14,781 bases of DNA. Source: an uncultured Blautia sp. GTDB lineage: Bacteria; Bacillota; Clostridia; Lachnospirales; Lachnospiraceae. The position numbers were made by a program, and so were the translations under genes. Each line of letters opens with the position of its first letter. The first letter of the stretch is position 1. Shown piece by piece: positions 1 to 6,318 of the stretch. A model generated the notes under the pieces. It did not search any database and was not told where the DNA came from. It saw only the letters and a list, made by a program, of their open reading frames with translations. The stretch spans positions 1-14,781 of the forward strand of contig URYM01000022.1 of assembly GCA_900552095.1 (NCBI GenBank), in the 5' to 3' direction.

Positions 1-124
1 TCTTATTTGTCAATTATTTTTTATATTTTTGTTAAATATATAAGATTATATCGTTCTCTTTTTATGCATATTTACTATCTTTTTCTTATTAAGTATGCCC
101 TTGTTACCCTTTTTTAGCTTATTT
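1..124 (-). promoter_or_regulatory. AT-rich contig edge with a possible cut-off leftward promoter
   Basis: This is a very AT-rich stretch with no credible gene. On the minus strand a perfect -35 hexamer TTGACA lies at 13-8, only seven bases from the contig end, so any matching -10 would be off the contig. Read with the operator at 125-138, it may be the upstream region of a minus-strand gene beyond the left edge. A TATAAT also occurs on the minus strand near 45-52 but has no good -35. This is weak evidence: such hexamers arise easily by chance in AT-rich DNA. Confidence 0.25.
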
Positions 125-138
125 TGAAAACGTTTGCA
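125..138. promoter_or_regulatory. cre-like / LacI-GalR-family operator
   Basis: TGAAAACGTTTGCA matches the Gram-positive catabolite-responsive element consensus TGWAARCGYTWNCW at every position and has the central CG of LacI/GalR-family operators. It lies between the terminator of the VOC gene and the AT-rich contig edge. It therefore more likely serves a minus-strand gene off the left end than anything inside the window. CcpA or a local LacI-type repressor could be the binder; the sequence does not separate the two. Confidence 0.55.
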
Positions 139-140
139 AT

Positions 141-195
141 CCAAAGAAAAGAAGGCGGGACAGGGAGAAATATCGTAATCTCTCCCCTTCCCGCC
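141..195 (-). terminator. Rho-independent terminator after the VOC gene
   Basis: The arms 154-168 and 181-195 pair over 13 of 15 positions (GGCGGGA with TCCCGCC, then GGGAGA with TCTCCC, with two mismatches between), leaving a 12-base loop. On the minus strand the hairpin is followed by a T-rich run (CTTCTTTTCTTT). It starts 18 bases after the stop codon of the VOC gene. Confidence 0.85.
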
Positions 196-213
196 TGTTT
201 TCCGCCGGAGGCT

Positions 214-585
214 TTATTTCTCCGCCGGCACGATCTCCAGCCAGTAGCCGTCCGGATCCGTGATAAAATAGATTCCCATAGCCGGATTTTCAAACACAAT
301 ACAGCCCATCTTCTCATGAAGCGCATGAGCCGCCTCATAATCCTCTGTCCGGAATGCCAGATGAAATTCACACTCTCCCAGGTTGTAAGCCTCAGGATGT
401 TCCTTTAACCAGGTCAGTTCCAGAAGGAAATCTGTCGTATCATTGCCCAGATAGGCAATGATAAAGGAACCGTCCTCTGCCTCAATCCTTCTCTGCTCTG
501 TCAGTCCCAGCGCTTCCTCATAAAACTTCAGACTGGCCTCCAGATCCTTTACATTATAGTTTTCATGATACATTTGAAATTTCAT
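214..585 (-). CDS. Glyoxalase/VOC-family metalloprotein (lactoylglutathione lyase-like)
   Basis: This 123-residue protein is a single vicinal-oxygen-chelate subunit with two beta-alpha-beta-beta-beta modules, close to the 120-135 residues of bacterial glyoxalase I. Candidate metal ligands sit at the family positions: His7, Glu56, His75 and Glu117, the last in the DPDGYWLEI motif. The family isomerises the methylglyoxal-thiol hemithioacetal to an S-lactoyl thiol in the cytosol. Clostridia usually lack glutathione, so the real thiol, or even the reaction, is uncertain. AGGAGG seven bases before the ATG fixes the start. It has its own promoter candidate (612-639) and terminator, so it is probably a separate unit from the CHR genes upstream. 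The family call is firm, the substrate is not. Confidence 0.88.
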   Translation of the reverse strand: MKFQMYHENYNVKDLEASLKFYEEALGLTEQRRIEAEDGSFIIAYLGNDTTDFLLELTWLKEHPEAYNLGECEFHLAFRTEDYEAAHALHEKMGCIVFENPAMGIYFITDPDGYWLEIVPAEK

Positions 586-611
586 GCTCTCTTCCTCCTT
601 TTCCCGCTTTT

Positions 612-639
612 ATTATACTGAAAAGGAGAAAAATTACAA
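612..639 (-). promoter_or_regulatory. Sigma-A-type promoter for the VOC gene
   Basis: On the minus strand TTGTAA (639-634) and TATAAT (617-612) are separated by 16 bases. The -35 covers the stop codon of the CHR gene and the -10 is 27 bases upstream of the VOC start codon. The perfect -10 makes this plausible, but read-through from the upstream operon is also possible because no terminator separates them. Confidence 0.5.
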
Positions 640-1194
640 CAGATAAAGGAGAGTGCCCAGAATTCCCGTCCCGAAAATGATGAGCACAGGGCTGACTTTC
701 CATTTCCGGAGCAGAAAGAAACTTCCCAGAAAAAGAACCGCCTCCACAATCCGAAAATCTGCGATCTGAAGATTTCCCAGTTCACTGTTAAAGAGAGCCA
801 GCAGCAGCAGAGACATTCCCGCACCGGCAATCATGGCAACGATCGCCGGGCGCAGCCCTGTGAGTATCCCCTGCATTCCCTTCAGATTCCGATACCGGAT
901 ATAGAGAAAGGAGAGCAGCAATACCAGCACAAAAGAAGGGAAGACGCAGCCGAAGGTGGCAATGACAGCCCCCGGCAGTCCAGCCACCTGAGTTCCCACA
1001 AAGGTAGCGCTGTTAATGGCAATAGGCCCCGGCGTCATCTCCGCGATCGTGATCAGATCGGCAAACTGCCCCATAGACAGCCACTGATTTGTCTCCACAA
1101 TCTGGCTCTGGATCAGGGGAACAGCCGCATATCCGCCGCCAAAACTGAAAAGTCCGATCTGAAAAAAACTCCAGAACAGCTGCAGATAGATCAT
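634..1194 (-). CDS. CHR (chromate transporter) family half-protein, second of a pair
   Basis: This 186-residue, very hydrophobic membrane protein belongs to the short-chain CHR family. It has FGGG at 18-21 in the first membrane segment and the conserved TPGPIAINSATFVG stretch from 54. I place the start at 1194, not at the in-frame ATG at 1326. The 1194 ATG follows a GGGAGGGGAG ribosome site and overlaps the upstream gene's stop as ATGA, while the longer form adds 44 hydrophilic residues lying inside the neighbouring gene. Short-chain CHR proteins occur as adjacent pairs that together equal one full-length ChrA. Characterised members move chromate, a sulfate analogue, out of the cell. Following directly on a PTS-sulfatase operon, a role in exporting sulfate is my inference. 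Confidence 0.88.
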   Translation of the reverse strand: MIYLQLFWSFFQIGLFSFGGGYAAVPLIQSQIVETNQWLSMGQFADLITIAEMTPGPIAINSATFVGTQVAGLPGAVIATFGCVFPSFVLVLLLSFLYIRYRNLKGMQGILTGLRPAIVAMIAGAGMSLLLLALFNSELGNLQIADFRIVEAVLFLGSFFLLRKWKVSPVLIIFGTGILGTLLYLL

Positions 1195-1775
1195 AAGCTC
1201 CCCTCCCTCTTTTCTTCCCCTCTGCTGTGGAGGAACCCGATCACTCCACAGATCAGAACAATGACAACAGCGCTCACCTTCAGAAAATAAGAGGCTATAA
1301 AAGATGCTGCCATCAGGAAGATCCACAGCGCACTTCCCGTCTTCCAGATATTCTGCGCCAGAGAAATCACCACGTCAAAAATAACAGCCGCCACCCCGGC
1401 TCTCATCACCTGCAGAGCCACCGCAATATACGGATTAGAAGAAAACTGATTATAGAAAACCGAGATCAGGGAAATGATCATCAGAGGCGGAATCACAGTA
1501 GCCACCGCCGCCGTCACCGCCCCGGAAATTCTTCTGACCCGGTATCCCACCACGATGGAGGCATTTACCGCAAGCGATCCCGGAGCCGACTGGGCAATAG
1601 CCGCCATGTCAAGCATTTCTCCTTCTTCCAGCCAGCCCAGTTCCTCTACAAACTTCTTCTTCATCATGGAAATGATCACAAAACCGCCGCCGAACGTGCA
1701 GGCACTTAAGACCAGATTTGCCCAGAACAGCCTGAGACAGCTGACCGGCACCTGCTTTCGTTCTTCTTTTTCCAT
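1191..1775 (-). CDS. CHR (chromate transporter) family half-protein, first of a pair
   Basis: This 194-residue polytopic membrane protein is the partner half of the CHR transporter. It carries FGGG at 28-31, SAPGSLAVNASIVVG from 63 and several long hydrophobic segments, and has a short charged N-terminus (MEKEERK) and C-terminus. A strong AAGGAGGG site precedes the ATG. It starts only 24 bases after the PTS IIA stop codon with no promoter or terminator visible between, so it should be on the PTS-sulfatase transcript. Its stop overlaps the next CHR start by four bases (ATGA), implying coupled translation of the two halves. 'Chromate transporter' is the family name. The physiological anion is unknown; sulfate fits this operon best. 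Confidence 0.88.
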   Translation of the reverse strand: MEKEERKQVPVSCLRLFWANLVLSACTFGGGFVIISMMKKKFVEELGWLEEGEMLDMAAIAQSAPGSLAVNASIVVGYRVRRISGAVTAAVATVIPPLMIISLISVFYNQFSSNPYIAVALQVMRAGVAAVIFDVVISLAQNIWKTGSALWIFLMAASFIASYFLKVSAVVIVLICGVIGFLHSRGEEKREGSL

Positions 1776-1799
1776 CTGCCTGCCCTCCTTCCGTCCAGC

Positions 1800-2243
1800 C
1801 TATATCTCAAAACTGTTAAACATTCCGGCTACGCTCTCCGGATCCTCCGCCCGGCATACCCGCTCCATATTTTCCTCATCGCTCAGAAGTCCGGCAATCA
1901 CCTGAAGTTTATCGATGTGGGAACTGTCATCCACAGCCGCCAGGGTGATCACTACGCGCACGGGACCCAGCTCGCTGCCAAAGTCAAGAGCCTGCCGAAG
2001 GGTCACAAGGCTGATGCCTGTTTTTAACACGTTTTCATCCGGCCTGGCATGCGCCAGGGCAAGTCCGGGGCCGATCACAATATACGGCCCGAACTCCTTC
2101 ACCCCTTCTATCGTCTTATCAATATATCCTTTTTTGATATAACCGCTCTTAACCAGAAGTTCCCCGGATTTCACCAGCGCTTCCTCCCAGGTATCCGCCT
2201 GCACCTGCAGCAAAATATTTTCTGTCTCTATTATGCAGCCCAT
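1800..2243 (-). CDS. PTS EIIA component, ascorbate/mannitol-fructose superfamily
   Basis: This 147-residue cytosolic phosphocarrier is close to the usual length of a stand-alone EIIA of this type. The phosphorylated histidine is His65 in PGLALAHARPDENV, which resembles the UlaC/SgaA version of the motif (APGIAxPHARPE). HPr-phosphate charges this histidine, which passes the phosphate to Cys11 of the EIIB encoded at 3744-4055. A CAGGAG site lies in the 13-base gap after the sulfatase stop codon, so the gene is translated from the same message. Splitting the PTS genes around a sulfatase (IIC, IIB, sulfatase, IIA) ties the enzyme to the transporter. The sugar cannot be read from this subunit. Confidence 0.9.
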   Translation of the reverse strand: MGCIIETENILLQVQADTWEEALVKSGELLVKSGYIKKGYIDKTIEGVKEFGPYIVIGPGLALAHARPDENVLKTGISLVTLRQALDFGSELGPVRVVITLAAVDDSSHIDKLQVIAGLLSDEENMERVCRAEDPESVAGMFNSFEI

Positions 2244-2256
2244 GTTCTCTCTCCTG

Positions 2257-3738
2257 TCACTTTAATCCCAGCCGCTCAAACTGCTCTGCCGGGCACTCAT
2301 TTTTCTCCATTTCTTTGATCAGCTTCTCCGCCATCTGCTGCTCCAGCGCTTCATCCTGAAGAGGAGAACACTCGCCCGGATCCTTCTCCAGGTCAAAAAG
2401 CAGATTTCCAAAACGTCCCACTCTGTACTTGTCCTTTCCTTTTACCTTCAGGACTCTGCAGCCTTTCGTAAAAGAGAAGGGGGAAACCAGTTCTGCCGTT
2501 TTCAGTTCCTCCGGCGTAAACCTCTGGTTCATATGAAGCGGCGTCAGCGTATAATTGTAAATCTCATTTACTTTCTCCGGAAGAGGCGCCCTCATATAGA
2601 CGTATTTTCCATCTGTGATATTTACATGTCCGCTGAACACGCCGAACAGAGCGCAATCCCTCACCTTTTTGTCCCGGGCTACGGTTTCTGCCAGATCCTT
2701 CCCCTGCATATCCTCCGGAACCTTCTGTCCGAAATAATTCAGAAGCGTGGGAGCCCAGTCGATCATCTGAACAAGAGCTTCTCTCCGCTCCCCTTTCACC
2801 CCGGATCGGGGATCCCAGATAAAGAGGGGATTATTGGCGATCTCATTATAATAAGGCATCTGGTTTTTCCCCCAGTGTCCATGCTCTGCCAGCAGGAATC
2901 CATGATCCGTCCCCACGATCAGCATGGTGTCTTTCCACATATCATACCGGTCCATCAGATCCAGCACCCGGCCCAGATTGTGATCGCACATGCTGACCAG
3001 CGCCTGGTACTGACGGCGGCAGTGGCGGATCGCCTCCTCATCCTCTTCCACCCGCCCTCTCGGCCAGTCAAAATGAGGTCCTTTATAATCTTCCGGATAC
3101 AGATCCAGATATTTCTGCGGCGCATAGAAGGGTTCATGGGGATCAAACGTTTCCAGCTGCAGCAGCCAGTTGTCCGCATCCTTATTCTTCTCGATGAACT
3201 CACACCCCCGGTCAAAGCACTGGGTCTGAGGAAAATCTTTCTCTTCCCGGATATACTGCCGGTTCACCCAGTCATAGCGCCACAGACCGGATTCTCCGGT
3301 ACCCGTCTGTTTCTGCGGCACCTTTACCACGGGAGGGATCTCCGGGCGCTCAACCTGCCCCTTCCAGTGATCTCCCTCCTGCCCCCGGATGATCTCCCAG
3401 GATGAATAGCGGTTATGATAGGTGGCGCCCCCATCCTCCCAGTAATGGAGATGGTCGCTGACCAGGTGGGTATATATGCCGTTCTTTTTCAGGATCTCCG
3501 GCATAGAATCATCAAAGGGCTCCAGCGGTCCCCACTCCCGGTGCAGGAAGTTATACCTTCCTGTATGAAGCTCTCTTCTTGCCGGCATACACGGCATGCT
3601 GCCCACATAACTGTTGTCAAAAACCGCCGTATGCTCTGCCAGTCTGGAAAAATTCGGCGCGATTGTGGTGCAGTCCGGACAGTACGGCGGCAGATAACGC
3701 TTATTTAAACTGTCATAAAATACAACTATCGCTCTCAT
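2257..3738 (-). CDS. Cytoplasmic Cys-type (formylglycine) sulfatase
   Basis: This 493-residue protein is a complete S1-family sulfatase of the alkaline phosphatase superfamily. The signature C-x-P-x-R-x4-TG is present as CMPARRELHTGR (50-61), where Cys50 would become formylglycine. Other visible elements are an N-terminal metal-site segment with Asp9 and Asn12 (YDSLNKRYL) and the C-terminal metal motif TDHG with Asp278-His279, followed by EHGHWGK and Lys291 as a likely catalytic lysine. There is no signal peptide or lipobox; the chain begins MRAIVVFYDS, already inside the fold. It therefore acts in the cytosol, unlike the exported sulfatases of Bacteroides. The start lies five bases after the IIB stop, suggesting translational coupling. 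The maturase at 6319-7410 supplies activation. The expected substrate is a sulfated sugar, possibly phosphorylated, delivered by the flanking PTS; its identity is unknown. Confidence 0.93.
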   Translation of the reverse strand: MRAIVVFYDSLNKRYLPPYCPDCTTIAPNFSRLAEHTAVFDNSYVGSMPCMPARRELHTGRYNFLHREWGPLEPFDDSMPEILKKNGIYTHLVSDHLHYWEDGGATYHNRYSSWEIIRGQEGDHWKGQVERPEIPPVVKVPQKQTGTGESGLWRYDWVNRQYIREEKDFPQTQCFDRGCEFIEKNKDADNWLLQLETFDPHEPFYAPQKYLDLYPEDYKGPHFDWPRGRVEEDEEAIRHCRRQYQALVSMCDHNLGRVLDLMDRYDMWKDTMLIVGTDHGFLLAEHGHWGKNQMPYYNEIANNPLFIWDPRSGVKGERREALVQMIDWAPTLLNYFGQKVPEDMQGKDLAETVARDKKVRDCALFGVFSGHVNITDGKYVYMRAPLPEKVNEIYNYTLTPLHMNQRFTPEELKTAELVSPFSFTKGCRVLKVKGKDKYRVGRFGNLLFDLEKDPGECSPLQDEALEQQMAEKLIKEMEKNECPAEQFERLGLK

Positions 3739-3743
3739 AAAAC

Positions 3744-4055
3744 CTACTTTCTGGCTGCCGGATAGAAGGCATCCACAATTTCTCCGATTTTTTTGGCAAT
3801 CCCCGGTCCATCCATGATATTGACCACTTCTACCAGATGGGTGTTCTCGTCAAATTTCAGTCCTTCTGCCAGTTTTTTGGAGATTGCCACCACATCAGCC
3901 CAGTCCCGAAGGGAATTCAGTTCTCCCACAGCGGTATGCTTCACCTCCGCGTTAATGCCCTCGGCCACCAGGCCTTTCTTCACCAGCATTTCCGCCACTG
4001 CGCTGCTTCCCAGTCCATATCCGCATACAAACAATACATGAATCTTATCTTTCAT
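3744..4055 (-). CDS. PTS EIIB component (Ula/SgaB-like, lactose/cellobiose IIB fold)
   Basis: This 103-residue soluble phosphotransfer protein has the P-loop-like active site VCGYGLGSS, with Cys11 as the phosphorylated residue. The length and the motif with serines after the glycines match EIIB of the ascorbate-type PTS. It accepts phosphate from EIIA His65 and donates it to the substrate bound in EIIC. It begins 31 bases after the IIC stop with an AAGGAG ribosome site and ends five bases before the sulfatase start, inside the same operon. Confidence 0.9.
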   Translation of the reverse strand: MKDKIHVLFVCGYGLGSSAVAEMLVKKGLVAEGINAEVKHTAVGELNSLRDWADVVAISKKLAEGLKFDENTHLVEVVNIMDGPGIAKKIGEIVDAFYPAARK

Positions 4056-4086
4056 CTTTTTTCTCTCCTTTTTCTTTCTTTATTCT

Positions 4087-5388
4087 TTATGCAAAGATAC
4101 CGCCGATCCAGTTCATAATCTGGGTGATTGCCGGCCATACCGTACTGAAATCAAACATTCCGGACCAGCCCACTCCCTGAGGATACTGCATAAGGGAAAT
4201 TGCCCAGATGGTTCCGAAAGACTGAATCATTCCCAGAAGGGTACAGCAGATAATAACCGCCTTGATTCCGCCCTTCTTATTTGCTACCACACCGATCGGA
4301 CCGCCGGAGAAGAACAGAGGCACAAATCCCGGAAGCACCATGATCGGGCTCTTAATCAAAACCAGAATTCCAATACTGATCACCGTTCCGATCGTACAGA
4401 AGATAAATCCCAGCGTTGCCGCATTGGGTGAGAAAGGCAGAAGCGCTGCCACATCGATAGCCGGGATCGCATTCGGCACCAGCTTCTCCTGGATTCCCTT
4501 GAAGGATTCCGTCAGTTCCGCGCACATCATACGCACACCGGTAAGCAGGATCACCATGTCCATGGAAAATGCGATTCCCACGCTGATAATATATACGATC
4601 CAGTTGTCCTTTCCTGCCAGTTCCTGAATTCCGGAAATACCCAGAGGCGCCATGAATCCGCCCACAAAGATCCACATGATCACACAGGTAGCTACCACGT
4701 TGTTGTTGAAAATCGAAAGCCAGCCCGGCAATTTTAAGTTCTCTGCATCCTGTTCTTTCTTTCCAAAGAAATGGGCAATCTTTCCGAAGAACCAGATACC
4801 AATCTGCTGATTGTGGCCTACGGTAAATCCGGCTCCTCCCGTCACATCGTCACAGACTTTTGCCGCCAGCGTAGTGGAGTAAGCCCAGTACACACCCACC
4901 AGAACACCAGTGATCACAACTGCCGCCGCGTTGCCTACCATCAGGTTGGCAAGCACCAGCCACAGGACAGACTGGGCATGCGCCGTGCCCGCATTTCCGG
5001 TGAGGAACACACCCTTTGCCTTGGTATATTTTCCAAAATAGACCAGAATAATGTTTACCGCAAAAGCGATCAGAAACGCATACCCCATGAGACCGAAACG
5101 ATCCCCCAGCGCTTCCTGGCTGGTCGCTTTCATCGCATAGGAATCCATAATATATCCCTGGATCCCCGTTGCCTCACTCACTGCTGTCACAATTGGTTTA
5201 AATGTGTTGGTGAACTGATTTCCTCCAAAAATCACCATCTGGATACCCACCATGGCGCTGATGGTTCCGGTGATCGTCTTCACCGTGCTCTCCCGCTTCA
5301 GCAGATAGCCGATACAGATCAGAAGACCGATCAGTATTACCGGTTTTGTGAGGAAATCATTCAGCAGAAAATCAAGTACTACATTCAT
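4087..5388 (-). CDS. PTS EIIC permease, UlaA/SgaT (ascorbate) family
   Basis: This 433-residue integral membrane protein has about ten or more hydrophobic segments, and its length fits the UlaA/SgaT family. Family hallmarks include FGGNQFTNTF (about 54-63) and the glycine-rich loop GGAGFTVGHNQQ (184-195). The characterised family member imports L-ascorbate and releases ascorbate 6-phosphate. Here none of the ascorbate-catabolic genes (lactonase, decarboxylase, epimerases) are present and a sulfatase is, so the substrate is probably a sulfated sugar or sugar acid instead. AGGAGG nine bases from the ATG fixes the start. It is the first gene after a promoter region containing tandem regulator-site candidates (5466-5547). 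Confidence 0.92.
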   Translation of the reverse strand: MNVVLDFLLNDFLTKPVILIGLLICIGYLLKRESTVKTITGTISAMVGIQMVIFGGNQFTNTFKPIVTAVSEATGIQGYIMDSYAMKATSQEALGDRFGLMGYAFLIAFAVNIILVYFGKYTKAKGVFLTGNAGTAHAQSVLWLVLANLMVGNAAAVVITGVLVGVYWAYSTTLAAKVCDDVTGGAGFTVGHNQQIGIWFFGKIAHFFGKKEQDAENLKLPGWLSIFNNNVVATCVIMWIFVGGFMAPLGISGIQELAGKDNWIVYIISVGIAFSMDMVILLTGVRMMCAELTESFKGIQEKLVPNAIPAIDVAALLPFSPNAATLGFIFCTIGTVISIGILVLIKSPIMVLPGFVPLFFSGGPIGVVANKKGGIKAVIICCTLLGMIQSFGTIWAISLMQYPQGVGWSGMFDFSTVWPAITQIMNWIGGIFA

Positions 5389-5410
5389 TTACATACCCTC
5401 CCTTTTTCAT

Positions 5411-5462
5411 AAAAAAATAAGATAAAACCACCCGTTTCCTTTTCTGGATAGTCTTATCTTAT
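5411..5462 (-). terminator. Possible conditional terminator between the regulator and the PTS genes
   Basis: A perfect 9-bp inverted repeat (5417-5425 ATAAGATAA with 5454-5462 TTATCTTAT) is followed on the minus strand by seven Ts (5417-5411). It could stop transcripts coming from the maturase-regulator genes. The stem is AT-only apart from one G-C pair and the loop is 28 bases, so it is weak. The upstream arm overlaps the -10 of the PTS promoter. A transcript started there would lack that arm and could not form the hairpin, so the element could separate the two units without blocking the PTS promoter. Confidence 0.35.
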
Positions 5463-5485
5463 CATTTTTAGTCTATTTCAGTCAA
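5456..5485 (-). promoter_or_regulatory. Promoter for IIC-IIB-sulfatase-IIA-CHR operon
   Basis: On the minus strand TTGACT (5485-5480) and TAAGAT (5461-5456) lie 18 bases apart, with a TGA just before the -10. This would start transcription near 5449 and give a leader of about 60 bases before the IIC ATG. The -35 lies inside one copy of the 10-bp repeat described at 5466-5547, which suits repression. Confidence 0.5.
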
Positions 5486-5547
5486 TATTACTCATATACT
5501 CTTTTGATTTTCGTATATTATAATAATTTTTTGACTATTTTTGACTA
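5466..5547. repeat. Two tandem pairs of a 10-bp repeat, candidate DeoR operators
   Basis: Four copies fit TTTYWGWCWA. The first pair, TTTTAGTCTA and TTTCAGTCAA, is at 5466-5485. The second pair, TTTTTGACTA twice in perfect tandem, is at 5528-5547. Within each pair the copies are 10 bp apart, one helical turn; the pairs are 62 bp apart, about six turns. The first pair covers the -35 of the PTS promoter and the last copy ends in the regulator's stop codon. The spacing on one helix face and the link to the DeoR gene suggest operators that could form a loop. Binding is inferred. Confidence 0.55.
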
Positions 5548-6306
5548 TTTCCCTTTTCTCTTCCAAATATACGCCTGTTTTTCTTGTGCAAATTGCTCAA
5601 ACCCTTCCACCTGCCGGTCTGTAATAATGTTCAAATAGCTGACCAGTTCCTTCGGTGTGACATACATAGCCGTTCTGTTAAACTTGGTGTGATCCGCCAG
5701 GATATACGTCTCCCGGGCGTTGCGGATACAGATATTTTTAATGTCATACTCATACTCATCTGCAGAGAGGGGTGCAAAATCCGCATCGAATCCCTTGATC
5801 CCCAGAAAAGCCTTGTCAAACCGGTAGGAAGCCAGCATCTTCGTCGTCTGCCTTCCCACCACAGACCGGGAGTATTCCTTAAAAAAGCCGCAGAGGAGAA
5901 ACACATTGATCCCCCTTCTGGAGAGGGCTTCCAGCTGCGGAATACCATTGGTGATCACCGTAATGTCCCTGGCTGTAATACACTCTGCCATAGCCAGCGT
6001 CGTCTTGCCCGGTCCCAGAAAGATCAGTTCTCCATCCTGCACTTTGCTGGCCGCCAGTTCCCCGATCACTCTCATCGGCCCTGTGAGATTGCCTTCCTCC
6101 ACCTTTCTCTTATACAGACTGACATCCCGGATCCTCTGTGCTCCTCCCCAGAGACGGCTTAAGATGCCCTCTTTTTCCATGGCAGCCAGATCCCTCTGAA
6201 CGGTAGAGGGCGAAACCCCCAGCGCCTCCTCCAGCTGCTTTTTACTCACGATCTCATTTTCAGCCAGAAGCTCTTTTATCTTTTCTTTTCGCAGTTCGTA
6301 GGTCAT
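5545..6306 (-). CDS. DeoR/GlpR-family transcriptional regulator of the sulfatase-PTS locus
   Basis: This 253-residue protein has the standard family length. The N-terminal helix-turn-helix (about 20-42) runs into the family signature SPSTVQRDLAAMEKEGILSR and then WGGA. The C-terminal effector domain, of the sugar-phosphate isomerase-like fold, shows GPGKTT (98-103), an NG pair at 120-121 and ADHTKF (204-209). DeoR-family members are usually repressors released by a phosphorylated sugar, which suits a PTS that produces one. The ribosome site GAGGAGGG overlaps the maturase stop codon and the gap is 12 bases, so it is co-transcribed with the maturase. Candidate sites upstream of IIC and of the maturase share the core TTCAGTCA, suggesting it controls both units. 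Confidence 0.93.
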   Translation of the reverse strand: MTYELRKEKIKELLAENEIVSKKQLEEALGVSPSTVQRDLAAMEKEGILSRLWGGAQRIRDVSLYKRKVEEGNLTGPMRVIGELAASKVQDGELIFLGPGKTTLAMAECITARDITVITNGIPQLEALSRRGINVFLLCGFFKEYSRSVVGRQTTKMLASYRFDKAFLGIKGFDADFAPLSADEYEYDIKNICIRNARETYILADHTKFNRTAMYVTPKELVSYLNIITDRQVEGFEQFAQEKQAYIWKRKGK

Positions 6307-6318
6307 ATGCTCCCTCCT

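Noticed and set aside
1195..1326. N-terminal extension of the second CHR protein
   Set aside because: The added 44 residues are hydrophilic, overlap the upstream CHR gene and lack a suitable ribosome site; the ATGA-overlap start at 1194 has one.
2533..3405. Plus-strand open frame inside the sulfatase gene
   Set aside because: It is a shadow frame of the sulfatase; the composition is His/Arg/Pro-rich and there is no domain.
1800..5388. A dedicated L-ascorbate utilisation operon
   Set aside because: The PTS subunits resemble the Ula type, but no lactonase, decarboxylase or epimerase genes are present and a sulfatase is inserted between the PTS genes.
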